A stretch of DNA of 64,000 nt from Mycolicibacterium diernhoferi. GTDB lineage: Bacteria; Actinomycetota; Actinomycetes; Mycobacteriales; Mycobacteriaceae. The notes below the pieces were generated by a model. It was not told the DNA's origin and did no database searches. It worked only from the letters and a program-made list of their open reading frames with translations. Below, in pieces: positions 16,075-25,115 of the stretch. Where the stretch lies: contig NZ_CP080332.1 of NCBI RefSeq assembly GCF_019456655.1, positions 5,084,001 to 5,148,000 on the forward strand, read 5' to 3'. A program made the position numbers and the translations under genes. Position 1 is the first letter of the stretch. Each line of letters opens with the position of its first letter.

Positions 16075-17630
16075 CGCAAGAACGCACCCTTCCCGTCCTC
16101 GTCGCAGATCTCCACGGTGAGCTTGTCCCCGTCGAACGTGGCCTTCGAAATCGTTCCGGGCGGCGCATTCTCACTCATCGGGGTGAAGGTGAAGACGTTG
16201 CCGTCCCAATGCTCCAACTCGAAGCTGTCGCCACGCGGGCCCAGTGCCAGTGCCAGTTTCCCATCCCGTTCCGACACGGTGGCCGGACCCCAGTACTCGC
16301 TCTGATAGACACCGGCGTAGGTCGGCAGGGGCTGGGCGGCGGCCGGGTCGGCCGGCCGCGGCTTGCCGACCAGGGAGCCCACCGGCGCACTGATCGGTAG
16401 CAGCGCATTCTTGTAGAGCTTGTACCAGTCCTCGCGGACCTCGCCGAACTGCACGAGGTCGCTGAACTCGGCGGTCAGCGCCTCGGGCACCCCGGATGCG
16501 GTGCCGTTGGTGAGTGCGACGATACCGACGTCTGCCGACGGCAGGATGAGGAAGTTCGTTCCGGCACCGGACTCGAATGCCCCCGAGTGACTCACCTCGG
16601 TGCGGGCCCCCGACGAGGTGCTCAGGTTGACGCCGAACCCGTAGAAACCCGACCGCATCGCCGGTTCGCTGGGCGGGCTGGACAGGATCTGCGGGCTGAG
16701 CACGGGCAACAGCGCCTCGCGATCGATCAGTTGGCTGCCGTCATGGGCACCCTCGGCCAGCACCATCGCCAACCATCGGGTCATGTCGTTCACCGAGGAA
16801 CTCACGCCGCCTGCCGGCGCCTGGGCATCGGGTTCACGCACCATCAGGGGCTGGTACGCCCCGTCTACCCGGGTGTGCCCCACTGCCCGGTTCGGACGTT
16901 CCGCGAAGTCGGCAAAGCGGTAACTCGTCGAATCCATGCCCAGCGGCCCGAACAACGCATCCTGGCCCAGCTGGTCCCAGCTCTTGCCGGCGGCCACGGC
17001 CACCGCCTCTGCCCCGGCGGTCAGTCCGAAGTTGGTGTAAGCGTATGAAATTCGGAACGGATCGAGCGGTAGCTGGCGCAGCTTCTCCAGGATGGCCCGA
17101 CGCCCGAAGCCGATGTCCTCCAGATAATCGCCGGCGTGGTCGGGCAAACCGGTGCGGTGCGAGAACAGGTCGCCGACGGTGACCATCCGGGTCACCACGG
17201 GGTCGGACAACTCGAACCACGGCAGCTTGTCGACCACCGGGGTGTCCCAGCCGACCACCTTCTCGCTGACCTGCTGGGCGACGACGGTGCTGCTGACCGA
17301 CTTCGACACCGAGGCCAGCTGGAACACCGTGTCGGCATCCACCGCCTCGTCGGTGCGGATGTCCTTCACCCCGAAGCCCTTGGCATACAACGTCTTCCCT
17401 TGGTGCACGACGGCCACGGCCAGCCCGGGTACCCCGGATTCCGTCAGCAGCCGTTCGGCAATGCCATCGAGTTTGCCGACCGCATTCTCGACGGCGTTGT
17501 CCGGCAAGGGCATCGCGGGCACCAGCGGCGGGGGCACATCGGAGCCCACCGGCACGGCCGGTTGTTGTGCCGGCACGGAGGCACAACCGGCCACCAGCGC
17601 CGCCGCAGCGACGCACAAGATCAGTCTCAC
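16071..17630 (-). CDS. Class C-type beta-lactamase/penicillin-binding lipoprotein (Rv0907-like)
   Basis: A 519-residue serine hydrolase. The N-terminus is a lipoprotein signal with lipobox LVAGC, so it is exported and probably lipid-anchored. Active-site motifs: SVSK in QLASVSKSVSS (nucleophile and Lys), YTN in ISYAYTNFGL, and HSG in EVSHSGAFESG. A C-terminal beta-rich domain follows (from about residue 400). It matches Rv0907 in size and position. The substrate may be a cell-wall peptide or ester rather than an antibiotic. Confidence 0.9.
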   Translation of the reverse strand: MRLILCVAAAALVAGCASVPAQQPAVPVGSDVPPPLVPAMPLPDNAVENAVGKLDGIAERLLTESGVPGLAVAVVHQGKTLYAKGFGVKDIRTDEAVDADTVFQLASVSKSVSSTVVAQQVSEKVVGWDTPVVDKLPWFELSDPVVTRMVTVGDLFSHRTGLPDHAGDYLEDIGFGRRAILEKLRQLPLDPFRISYAYTNFGLTAGAEAVAVAAGKSWDQLGQDALFGPLGMDSTSYRFADFAERPNRAVGHTRVDGAYQPLMVREPDAQAPAGGVSSSVNDMTRWLAMVLAEGAHDGSQLIDREALLPVLSPQILSSPPSEPAMRSGFYGFGVNLSTSSGARTEVSHSGAFESGAGTNFLILPSADVGIVALTNGTASGVPEALTAEFSDLVQFGEVREDWYKLYKNALLPISAPVGSLVGKPRPADPAAAQPLPTYAGVYQSEYWGPATVSERDGKLALALGPRGDSFELEHWDGNVFTFTPMSENAPPGTISKATFDGDKLTVEICDEDGKGAFLR

Positions 17631-17648
17631 GGCGTCAACGCTAGCCGG

Positions 17649-18743
17649 TCAGTCCCGCCACCACGCATCGATCGCTGCGGAGCTGACCAGCTGACCCGGT
17701 TTCGGGGTGGCCACCGCGACCCCCTCGGCGGCGGCCGCGGCCAGCATCCGCTCCACCGGCTCCGACCACGGGTGCGGGGCCAGCCGGAAGGTCGCCCAGT
17801 GGATCGGCACCAGCAGCCCGGTGTCGGTGACATCGCGGTGCGCCCGCACCGCCTCCTCCGGATCCATGTGGATGTCCGGCCAGGCGGGGTGATACGCCCC
17901 GATCGGCATCAGGGTCAGATCGAACGGTCCGTAGGCGTCGCCGATCCCGGTGAAGGCGGTCGTATAGCCGGTGTCCCCGCCGAAGAACACCCGGTGCCGC
18001 GGCCCGATCAGCGCCCACGACGACCACAACGTCACGTTGCGGGTCAGGAAGCGGCCGGAGAAGTGCCGGGCCGGGGTGCACACCAGGCGCAGGGACCCCA
18101 GGTCGGCGCCCTCGTCCCAGTCCAGTTCCACGATCCGTTCCGGGGGCAGACCCCAGGTGCGCAGATGCGCCCCGATTCCCAGCGGGACGTAGAACTTCGC
18201 ACGCTGGCTGCGGGCCAGCGCCTTGATGCTGTCGATATCGAGGTGGTCGTAGTGGTCGTGGCTGATGATCACCGCGTCGACGGCGGGCAGCTCGTCGAGT
18301 TCGGCCGGCACGGGATGCAGGCGTTGCGGGCCGATGACCCGCGACGGTGAGCAGCGCCGGCTCCACACCGGGTCGGCCAGCACCCGGTAGCCGTCCACCT
18401 CGATCAGCGCCGACGAATGCCCGTACCAGGTGACGGCCACATCGGCGGGCGGGACGTCCAGCGCGGGCGTCACGACCGGGATCTCCCGCGGCGGGTGCTG
18501 GGCCTGGCCGCCGGTCAGCACATCGCGCACCAGCGCGAACTGATCCGCCCGGGTCAGTTGGGCCGGCGAGGCCGGTTCCCGGTTGACGAACACACCGTCG
18601 CGGTAGTTCGGCGAGCGTTTGGCGGCCGTACCGATGTCGGCGGCGCCCAGCGCGGTCGGGGCGCCCTGCACGGCACGCAGTACCCAGCCGCCCGCGACCA
18701 CCGCCGCGGTCCCGCCGAGCACCCGTGCCGCCTGCCCGAACAT
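17649..18743 (-). CDS. Metallo-beta-lactamase-fold hydrolase, NAPE-PLD-like (Rv0906)
   Basis: A 364-residue protein with an N-terminal membrane anchor (ARVLGGTAAVVAGGWVLRAV) and an MBL-fold core. The zinc motif HDHYDHLD is intact, preceded by VTWYGHSSALIEVDGYRVLADPVWS, which is typical of the UlaG/NAPE-PLD branch; later metal ligands are in TPARHFSGR and FFGGDTGY. This suggests phosphodiester or lactone hydrolysis of a lipid. Its ATG overlaps the stop of echA6 by one base (TGATG). Confidence 0.9.
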   Translation of the reverse strand: MFGQAARVLGGTAAVVAGGWVLRAVQGAPTALGAADIGTAAKRSPNYRDGVFVNREPASPAQLTRADQFALVRDVLTGGQAQHPPREIPVVTPALDVPPADVAVTWYGHSSALIEVDGYRVLADPVWSRRCSPSRVIGPQRLHPVPAELDELPAVDAVIISHDHYDHLDIDSIKALARSQRAKFYVPLGIGAHLRTWGLPPERIVELDWDEGADLGSLRLVCTPARHFSGRFLTRNVTLWSSWALIGPRHRVFFGGDTGYTTAFTGIGDAYGPFDLTLMPIGAYHPAWPDIHMDPEEAVRAHRDVTDTGLLVPIHWATFRLAPHPWSEPVERMLAAAAAEGVAVATPKPGQLVSSAAIDAWWRD

Positions 18744-19489
18744 CAGGCCCCGAGGAACTTGGGTGTGCGCTTCTCGATCCGGGCGACCTGGGCCTCGATC
18801 ACGTCCGGGCTGGCCCAGGCCTTGTCGAAGCCCTCCTTGTGGGCCGGCCAGGGCTCCTCGTACGCGCCGTCGTCGTTGAGGACACGTTTGGAGTGCGCCA
18901 CCGAAAGCGGTGCGTACCCGGCGATCTCGGCTGCCCAGGCCTGGGTGTCGGCGAGATCGCCGACCCGGTTGACCATCCCGGTCTGCGTCGCGGTCTCCAG
19001 GTCGAGGCGCTCGGCGGCGATCAGCATGGCGCGGGCCCGGCCGTGCCCGACCAGCGACACCAGCCGGCGGATCGACCAGTTGTCGAGCGCCAGCCCGTAC
19101 TTGGCGATCGGGAACTGGAAGAAGGTGCCCGGAGCGGCCACCCGCAGATCACAGATCATCGCCAGGATCACCCCGGCCCCGATCGCGGGTCCGTTGAGGG
19201 CGGCGATCACCGGCACCGGGCTGGCGTCGATGGCCAGGTTCAGTTCCTTGGCCTTCTCCGGGAGATCCCTGGCCACGCCCTCGGCGTCGGAGAGGTCCGC
19301 GCCCGCGCTGAACACCGGGCCCTGCCCGGTCAGCACGATGGCCCGGACACCGGTGGTCGCGGAATCCTGGCTGGCCTTCTCGATCTCTTCCCGCAGTCCG
19401 TCGACGAGCGGGGCGTTGAGTGCGTTGCGGCGCTCGGGGCGCTGCATCTCCAGGGTGAGGACATTGCCTTCGCGGGTCACTCCAATCAT
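18743..19489 (-). CDS. echA6: Enoyl-CoA hydratase/isomerase family protein EchA6
   Basis: A 248-residue crotonase-fold protein at the position of Rv0905. Oxyanion-hole segments are visible: [12 protein letters not shown] and [18 protein letters not shown]. In M. tuberculosis EchA6 is an acyl-CoA-binding protein that feeds fatty acids to mycolate synthesis rather than an active hydratase. It is divergent from accD3, with only 27 bases between the two starts. Confidence 0.9.
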   Translation of the reverse strand: MIGVTREGNVLTLEMQRPERRNALNAPLVDGLREEIEKASQDSATTGVRAIVLTGQGPVFSAGADLSDAEGVARDLPEKAKELNLAIDASPVPVIAALNGPAIGAGVILAMICDLRVAAPGTFFQFPIAKYGLALDNWSIRRLVSLVGHGRARAMLIAAERLDLETATQTGMVNRVGDLADTQAWAAEIAGYAPLSVAHSKRVLNDDGAYEEPWPAHKEGFDKAWASPDVIEAQVARIEKRTPKFLGA

Positions 19490-19504
19490 GAACCCCAGCC
19501 TATA

Positions 19505-19510
19505 TAGCCT
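19505..19510 (+). promoter_or_regulatory. Leaderless -10 element of accD3
   Basis: TAGCCT at 19505-19510 is followed by exactly six bases and then the GTG start at 19517. This is the spacing expected when transcription begins at the first base of the start codon (leaderless mRNA, common in mycobacteria). No Shine-Dalgarno sequence is seen. Confidence 0.6.
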
Positions 19511-19516
19511 TTAGCC

Positions 19517-21013
19517 GTGAGCAGTGCGCTGGCACTACGTGATGCCGTCCTGGATGAGGGTTCCTTCCGCAGTTGGGACAGCGCTCCCCTGCAGGTCGCC
19601 GAGTCCGATTCCTACCGCGCCGAGCTGGCCGCGGCCGCCGTGAAGTCGGGGCTCGACGAGTCGGTGCTGACCGGGGAGGGCACCGTCTTCGGGCGGCGGG
19701 TAGCCGTGCTGGCCTGCGAGTTCGACTTCCTGGCCGGATCCATCGGGGTGGCCGCCGCCGAGCGGATCACCGCGGCCGTCACCCGCGCGACCGCCGAACG
19801 GCTGCCCCTGCTGGCCTCACCGGCCTCCGGCGGCACCCGCATGCAGGAGGGCACCGTCGCGTTCCTGCAGATGGTGAAGATCGCCGCCGCTGTGGAACTG
19901 CACAAACGCGAGCACCTGCCCTACATCGTCTATCTGCGCCACCCCACCACCGGCGGGGTGTTCGCGTCCTGGGGTTCGCTCGGGCACGTCACCGCCGCCG
20001 AACCCGGCGCACTGATCGGCTTCCTCGGTCCCCGGGTCTACGAGCACCTCTACGGCGAGAAGTTCCCGCCCGGGGTCCAGACCGCGGAGAACCTGTACCG
20101 GCACGGCGTCATCGACGGGGTGGTGGCACTCGACGCGCTGCGCGCGGTGCTCGGCCGCACGCTGGGGGTGATCTGCGATCCGCCCGGCCCGCCCCCGCCG
20201 GTCCCCTTCACCGCGGACACACCCGACATCCCGGCCTGGGATTCGGTGCTGGCATCCCGGCGTCCGGACCGGCCCGGCGCGGAGTACGTGCTGCGGTACG
20301 GGGCGACCGACCCGGTGGTGTTGTCGGCGACCGGCGGGCAGGAGCGAAGCGACCCGGGGATCAAGCACGGCACCAGTACCGGGCAGACGCTGGTGGCGCT
20401 GGCCCGGTTCGGTGGTCAGCCCGCGGTGGTGCTCGGGCAGCGTCGGCTCGGCATGCTCGGCCCGGAGGCTCTGCGTGGGGCCCGGCGCGGGATGGCGCTG
20501 GCCGCCGGGCTGCGGCTGCCCTTGGTGTCCTTCATCGACACCGCGGGCCCGGCGCTGTCGGCCGATGCCGAGCAGGGCGGGCTGGCCGGTGAGATCGCCC
20601 GCTGTCTGGCGGAATTGGTGACACTCGAGGTCCCGACGGTCTCGGTGCTGCTCGGGCAGGGCAGCGGCGGCCCGGCGCTGGCGATGGTGCCCGCGGACCG
20701 GGTGCTGGCCGCCCAGCACGGCTGGCTGGCACCGCTGCCGCCGGAAGGGGCCAGCGCGATCGTCTTCCGCGACACCGAGCACGCCCCGGAACTATCTGCG
20801 GCCCAAGGGATCCGGTCGAAGGATCTGCTGCGCAACGGGATCGTGGACGCCATCGTGCCCGAGCTGCCGGACGCCGCCGACGAGCCGATGGAGTTCACCA
20901 CCCGGCTGTCGGCGACCATCGCCGGTGAGTTGCACCGGCTGCGCACGATGTCGGGCATCGAGCGGCTCGGTACCCGGCTGCACCGGTTCCGCAAGATCGG
21001 GCTGCCGGGCTGA
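19517..21013 (+). CDS. accD3: Acyl-CoA carboxylase carboxyltransferase subunit AccD3
   Basis: A 498-residue carboxyltransferase beta/alpha fold of the AccD family, matching Rv0904c in size and neighbours. N-terminal domain motifs: ASPASGGTRMQEGTVAF and HPTTGGVFASWGSLGHVT. C-terminal half: LVSFIDTAGPALSADAEQGG and LLGQGSGGPALAM. It would make malonyl-CoA or another extended acyl-CoA together with a biotinylated AccA subunit encoded elsewhere. Read from a leaderless GTG. Confidence 0.92.
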   Translation: MSSALALRDAVLDEGSFRSWDSAPLQVAESDSYRAELAAAAVKSGLDESVLTGEGTVFGRRVAVLACEFDFLAGSIGVAAAERITAAVTRATAERLPLLASPASGGTRMQEGTVAFLQMVKIAAAVELHKREHLPYIVYLRHPTTGGVFASWGSLGHVTAAEPGALIGFLGPRVYEHLYGEKFPPGVQTAENLYRHGVIDGVVALDALRAVLGRTLGVICDPPGPPPPVPFTADTPDIPAWDSVLASRRPDRPGAEYVLRYGATDPVVLSATGGQERSDPGIKHGTSTGQTLVALARFGGQPAVVLGQRRLGMLGPEALRGARRGMALAAGLRLPLVSFIDTAGPALSADAEQGGLAGEIARCLAELVTLEVPTVSVLLGQGSGGPALAMVPADRVLAAQHGWLAPLPPEGASAIVFRDTEHAPELSAAQGIRSKDLLRNGIVDAIVPELPDAADEPMEFTTRLSATIAGELHRLRTMSGIERLGTRLHRFRKIGLPG

Positions 21014-21039
21014 GTGCCCCGGCGATTGCGCCCCGCCGG

Positions 21040-23046
21040 TCACACCTCGATCGGCGGGTTCAGTCTCTCCATCGTGTACTGCCGGTCCCGGCGCGCGGCC
21101 CAGGAACTCGCGGCCAGCGCCGCCACCAGCAGTCCGCCCAGCACCGCGATCGCGATCCACAGCCGGGAGTCCACACCGCCGGCGATGGTCTGCCGTAACC
21201 CGTTGACGGCGTACGTCATCGGGTCGTACGGGTGCAGGATCTGGAAGGGTTTGGCGGTCGTCTCGACCGGATAGATGCCACCGGCCGACACCAGCTGCAG
21301 CATCAGGAAGGCCAGCGTCACCACCCTGCCCACCGCCACCCCGAACAGCGCGTTGAACGCCTGGATGATCGCCAGGAACGTCGCACCGATCAACAGCAGG
21401 AACGCCACCGTGGCCAGCGTGTGCTTGGCCTTCAACCCGACCCCGAAGTGCACCACCAGGTACATCACCGCGACCTGGCAGAGCACGATCAGCAGCGCCG
21501 GCCAGTAGGAGGCCAGCACCACCCGCAGCCCACCGAGACCCTGCACGATCGGCCGCGACTGCATGGGCTTGAGCAGCATCCAGATGATGAGCGCGCCGAT
21601 GAACAACGCCAGCGGCAGGAAGAACGGCGCGAATCCGGTACCGAAGGTGGCCGCCGGATTGTCGGTCTGCATGTTCAGCCCGACGGGCGCGGCCAGGGTG
21701 CGCGCCACCTCGGTGCGTTGCTGCGAGGTCCAGCTCGGCACCTGCGCCGAACCCTCCTTCAGCTTGGTCGCCAGCTCCTCACTGCCGTCCGCGAGCTTCT
21801 TCGTGCCGTCGACGAGCTGGTTTGCACCACTGGACAACTGGGCACCCCCGGTGGCCAACTGCACCAACCCGCGGTTGAGCGCATGCGTCCCGCTGTCGAG
21901 CCGGTCCACCCCCTCCTGCAGGGCGACCACATCGCTGCGCAGACCCCCGTCGAGCGCGCGGGTGATGAAGACCCGCAGCTTGCTGTTCGGGTCACCCAGT
22001 TCGTTCTCCAACTGGGCGGCACTGTCGCGCAACCGGATCAGACCGGCATCGGTGGCCGGGTCGATCCCGTTGGCGCGCAGCAACCGTTGTGCACCCGCCA
22101 GCACGTCACCGGCCTCCCGGACCGACGGGTCCGGGCTGGTCTGCAGAATGCCGAGAGCCTGGTCCACGATCGCCGCGGCGTGCAGCTGGTCGACGTTCAG
22201 CGCGGCGATCCGGTCGGTGGTGGATCGCACCGCAGCGCTGAGCCGTTGCGCGACGTGGGCGACCTCGTCGGGGTTGAGCTGGGCACCGGCCAGCCGGTCC
22301 AGCATCTCCAGCAGCGGGCCGGTGGCCGTGTCGACCTTGTCGGCCAGCTGCCGGGTCCCGGCCATCAGCTGCGCCGAACCGTCCCGGGCGGTCTTCAACC
22401 CGGCGGTCAACTCCCCCGCCCCGGCCGCGAGGCGCTGCGCACCGTCGTTGGCCTCGGCGTTGCCCGTCGCCAGCTGCTCGGCCCCGTCGGCGGCCTGGAC
22501 CAGGCCGTCACCGGCGTCGCTCAGACCGGTCAGCACCGTCTCCAGGGTGCGCTCCCCGATGCTGGCGTTGACCTGGTTGATCACCTCGCGCGCGGCGTTC
22601 TGCCCCATGATCGAGCCGAGGTAGTTGTTCGCGTCGTTGAACTTGAAGTCGATGTGCGCCTGCTGCGGCGCATCGCTGTTCGGGGAGGCGATGTTGGCGC
22701 TGAAATCCTCCGGCAGCGTCACGGTGAAGTAGTACTTGCCGCTGCTCAGCCCGTCGGCGGCCTCGGCCGCCGAGACCAGATGCAGTTGCAGCTGCCCGGA
22801 ATTCACCAGCGCGTCGGACACGTCGGCGCCGGCGTCGAGCGTCTCGCCGTCCACCACGGTGCCCTTGTCCTCGTTGACCAACGCCACCGGCACCTTGTTG
22901 ACGGCGTCGAACGGGTTCCAGAACGCCCACAGGTACATGGCGCCGTAGAGCAGCGGCATCAGCACCACCACCGCCAGCGCGAGCCGCGGCATGGCCCCGC
23001 GGGAGAAACGTTTCAGATCTGTGCCCAAAGACATTCCAGCAAGCAT
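21040..23046 (-). CDS. YhgE/Pip-domain membrane transporter
   Basis: A 668-residue ABC-2-like membrane protein. An N-terminal helix (ALAVVVLMPLLYGAMYLWAF), a long extracytoplasmic Ala/Gly/Leu-rich segment with repeated QLATGGAQLSSGANQL-like heptads (predicted coiled coil), and five C-terminal helices ending near AVLGGLLVAALAASSWAA. The YhgE/Pip family includes a phage infection protein and type VII-associated EsaA-like proteins. It follows a degenerate ABC ATPase gene by 3 bases. An alternative start is MSLGTDLKRF at 23034. Confidence 0.88.
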   Translation of the reverse strand: MLAGMSLGTDLKRFSRGAMPRLALAVVVLMPLLYGAMYLWAFWNPFDAVNKVPVALVNEDKGTVVDGETLDAGADVSDALVNSGQLQLHLVSAAEAADGLSSGKYYFTVTLPEDFSANIASPNSDAPQQAHIDFKFNDANNYLGSIMGQNAAREVINQVNASIGERTLETVLTGLSDAGDGLVQAADGAEQLATGNAEANDGAQRLAAGAGELTAGLKTARDGSAQLMAGTRQLADKVDTATGPLLEMLDRLAGAQLNPDEVAHVAQRLSAAVRSTTDRIAALNVDQLHAAAIVDQALGILQTSPDPSVREAGDVLAGAQRLLRANGIDPATDAGLIRLRDSAAQLENELGDPNSKLRVFITRALDGGLRSDVVALQEGVDRLDSGTHALNRGLVQLATGGAQLSSGANQLVDGTKKLADGSEELATKLKEGSAQVPSWTSQQRTEVARTLAAPVGLNMQTDNPAATFGTGFAPFFLPLALFIGALIIWMLLKPMQSRPIVQGLGGLRVVLASYWPALLIVLCQVAVMYLVVHFGVGLKAKHTLATVAFLLLIGATFLAIIQAFNALFGVAVGRVVTLAFLMLQLVSAGGIYPVETTAKPFQILHPYDPMTYAVNGLRQTIAGGVDSRLWIAIAVLGGLLVAALAASSWAARRDRQYTMERLNPPIEV

Positions 23047-23049
23047 CGG

Positions 23050-23703
23050 CTAGTCACCCTCTACTTTGATCTCGGCACGGGCCCCGGGAACCGGGTTGGC
23101 GGATGCGGTGATCACCGTCTGGTGCTCGCCGAGCACGGTCAACCGGTCCAGCACGAATGCGCGGTTCTCGTCGTCGGTGATCCCGTCCAGGTCGCCGACC
23201 ACCAGCAGCGGCGGAGTCCCGGTGTTGGCCAGCGCGATTCGCAGCAGCACCTGCGCCAGCTCACCGATCTCGTCGAAGTACGCGGTCAGCTCCGGCAGCG
23301 CCGCCGCACCGAACGTCGACGCGCAGATCTTCTCCAGGTCGGACTGCTCGGCCTTGCCGATGAAGCGGTACCACGGTGCGTCCCAGCGCAACTGCTCGGT
23401 GATCAGGTCACCGACGGTGACCGATTCGGCGATCTTGTCCAGTGCATCGATGTTGGCCAGTGCCGAGACCTTGAAGATCTTGCGGATGTCGGACCGGCCG
23501 AAGACGGTCAGGGTGCCCTCCACCGGGCGCATCCGCCCGGCCAGGGTGAGCAACAGTGCGGTGCGCCCGGTGCCGGCCGGATGGATCAGCGCGGTCACCC
23601 CGCCGGCGTCGACGTCCAGATCGATGGGGCCGTAGACCGGGCCCCAGGGACCACGCATTCGGATACCGCGGGCGGTGACCGCCGGTTCAGGATCAGGCAC
23701 CAC
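23050..23703 (-). CDS. Degenerate ABC-type ATPase
   Basis: A 217-residue protein with the fold layout of an ABC nucleotide-binding domain but altered catalytic motifs. The Walker A reads HPAGTGRTALL (Lys replaced by Arg), the Walker B region reads LLVVGDLDGI, and no clear LSGGQ signature is found (ELAQVLLRIALA in its place). It probably pairs with the adjacent YhgE/Pip membrane protein. With the Lys lost, ATP hydrolysis may be weak or absent, so a regulatory role is possible. Confidence 0.8.
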   Translation of the reverse strand: MVPDPEPAVTARGIRMRGPWGPVYGPIDLDVDAGGVTALIHPAGTGRTALLLTLAGRMRPVEGTLTVFGRSDIRKIFKVSALANIDALDKIAESVTVGDLITEQLRWDAPWYRFIGKAEQSDLEKICASTFGAAALPELTAYFDEIGELAQVLLRIALANTGTPPLLVVGDLDGITDDENRAFVLDRLTVLGEHQTVITASANPVPGARAEIKVEGD

Positions 23704-23719
23704 CCAATCTCAGCACACC

Positions 23720-24595
23720 TCACCGGAGGTTCAGATACCCGCCGAACATATCCAGCAACTCCGCCGACCGCCACCAGATGAGCGCCAGGAACAACACCAG
23801 CAGCCCACCCGTCACCGCGGCCTGGATCAGGGTGCGCTGCGCCCGCGGGGCGTAGACGAATCCCGCGGCCACCAGGGCACCGGTGACCAGGCCACCGAGG
23901 TGGCCCTGCCAGCTGATCGCGCCCGCACCGATCAACGGCGCGGCGAAGGTGAACACCACGTTGAGCGCGATCAGACCGATGACCCATTTCACGTCCAGGT
24001 TCAGCTTGCGGGATACCACGAAGATCGCACCGAACAATCCGAACACCGCACCCGAGGCGCCCGCGGTGGCGGTGTTCAGCGGGGAGATCAGATACACCAG
24101 CACCGAGCCGCCGAGGGCGCTCAGCCCGTAGAGCGCTCCGAACCGCACCCGTCCCAGCAGCCGCTCCAGCGACGGGCCTATGACGTACAGCGCGTACATG
24201 TTGAACAGGATGTGCGCGATGCCGTAGTGCAGGAAGGCCGACGTCACGAGCCGGTAGTACTCGCCGCCGGCGACGGCGGGCGGCCACAGCGCCAGCCGGT
24301 TCTCCAGCTGCCCGGACGCCATCTGCAGCACAAACATCGCCACATTGAGCGCGATCAGCGTGTAGGTGATCACCGGGGTGTCCGAGGCGGCCTTCCCGCC
24401 GAACCGGCCGTGCACCGGCTTGACGGTGGCCGCGCCGGCGGCCACGCACTCCGGGCACTGATGGCCCACCGCGGCAGAGTTCATGCAGTCCCCGCAGATG
24501 TAGCGCCCGCACCGGGTGCACTGCACGTAGGACTGGCGACCGGGATGGCGGTAGCAGACCGGGGCCTGCGGGGGCACCTGCGGCGGGTAGCTCAT
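23720..24595 (-). CDS. Rhomboid intramembrane serine protease
   Basis: A 291-residue rhomboid. The N-terminal cytoplasmic region has a zinc-binding B-box-like Cys/His cluster (CYRHPGRQSYVQCTRCGRYIC ... CPEC). The membrane core holds the catalytic Ser in TAGASGAVFGLFGA and the catalytic His in WQGHLGGLVTGAL. It cleaves membrane-spanning substrates inside the bilayer. The ATG start is set by overlap with the stop of a 22-codon upstream ORF (ATGA). Confidence 0.92.
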   Translation of the reverse strand: MSYPPQVPPQAPVCYRHPGRQSYVQCTRCGRYICGDCMNSAAVGHQCPECVAAGAATVKPVHGRFGGKAASDTPVITYTLIALNVAMFVLQMASGQLENRLALWPPAVAGGEYYRLVTSAFLHYGIAHILFNMYALYVIGPSLERLLGRVRFGALYGLSALGGSVLVYLISPLNTATAGASGAVFGLFGAIFVVSRKLNLDVKWVIGLIALNVVFTFAAPLIGAGAISWQGHLGGLVTGALVAAGFVYAPRAQRTLIQAAVTGGLLVLFLALIWWRSAELLDMFGGYLNLR

Positions 24596-24660
24596 GCGGC
24601 CGCCTCGCAAGCTCGGTTACCGCATGTTCGGCTGATGAATCGCTCGCAAGCGTCGCTCAT
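24592..24660 (-). CDS. 22-codon upstream ORF coupled to rhomboid gene
   Basis: Encodes a 22-residue peptide starting MSDACERF and ending NRACEAAA, with three cysteines. A run of G (GGGGGG) directly before the ATG can serve as ribosome site. The TGA overlaps the rhomboid ATG (ATGA). The coding DNA begins ATGAGCGACGCTTGCGAGCG, similar in style to the tandem units upstream of ctpE. Possible functions are translational coupling or a Cys-sensitive leader peptide. Confidence 0.5.
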   Translation of the reverse strand: MSDACERFISRTCGNRACEAAA

Positions 24661-24682
24661 GCCCCCCATTCTTGCCGATGGG

Positions 24683-25075
24683 TCAGAACAACCTGGCCGC
24701 ACGCCGACGTGTGGCCACCACCAGGACCGCCGCCGCGATGACGGCCTCGGCCAGCGACACCGTGGTCGCCACACCCATCAGCGCGCTCACCGGGTCGGCC
24801 TGCAGGTTCACCGCACCGTGACGGTGCTGCGGCAGCGACCAGTGCGCGCCGATCATGGCGAGGTTCATCACCGCGACCACACACCAGGTGCGCAGCGACC
24901 CGGCACGCCACAACTCGTAGCTGCAGTACAGGCACACCAGCGCCATCGCCACGATGAGAACGCCCAGCACCGGGTTACCGGCGTGGCCGAGCATCATCAG
25001 GTGCAGCACGGCCGATCCCGCCGCCAGCACGGCGCACACCCGCCGTCCCAGGGTGGCAGGCTGCACGGCGGGCAT
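24683..25075 (-). CDS. Four-helix membrane protein of unknown function
   Basis: A 130-residue integral membrane protein with predicted helices around VCAVLAAGSAVLHLMML, PVLGVLIVAMALVCLYC, TWCVVAVMNLAMIGAHW and AEAVIAAAVLVVATRR. A conserved-looking HWSLPQHRHG loop with two His lies between helices 3 and 4. No family recognised. It lies 23 bases upstream of the rhomboid leader ORF on the same strand. Confidence 0.75.
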   Translation of the reverse strand: MPAVQPATLGRRVCAVLAAGSAVLHLMMLGHAGNPVLGVLIVAMALVCLYCSYELWRAGSLRTWCVVAVMNLAMIGAHWSLPQHRHGAVNLQADPVSALMGVATTVSLAEAVIAAAVLVVATRRRAARLF

Positions 25076-25115
25076 GCACCAACTCTTCCACCAGAGGTGG
25101 CCGCCCGCAGCGCAA

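Noticed and set aside
21232..23781. 849-codon plus-strand open frame opposite the YhgE/Pip gene
   Set aside because: Antisense shadow; the product is Gln/His/Arg-rich without family similarity, while the minus strand has a clear transporter.
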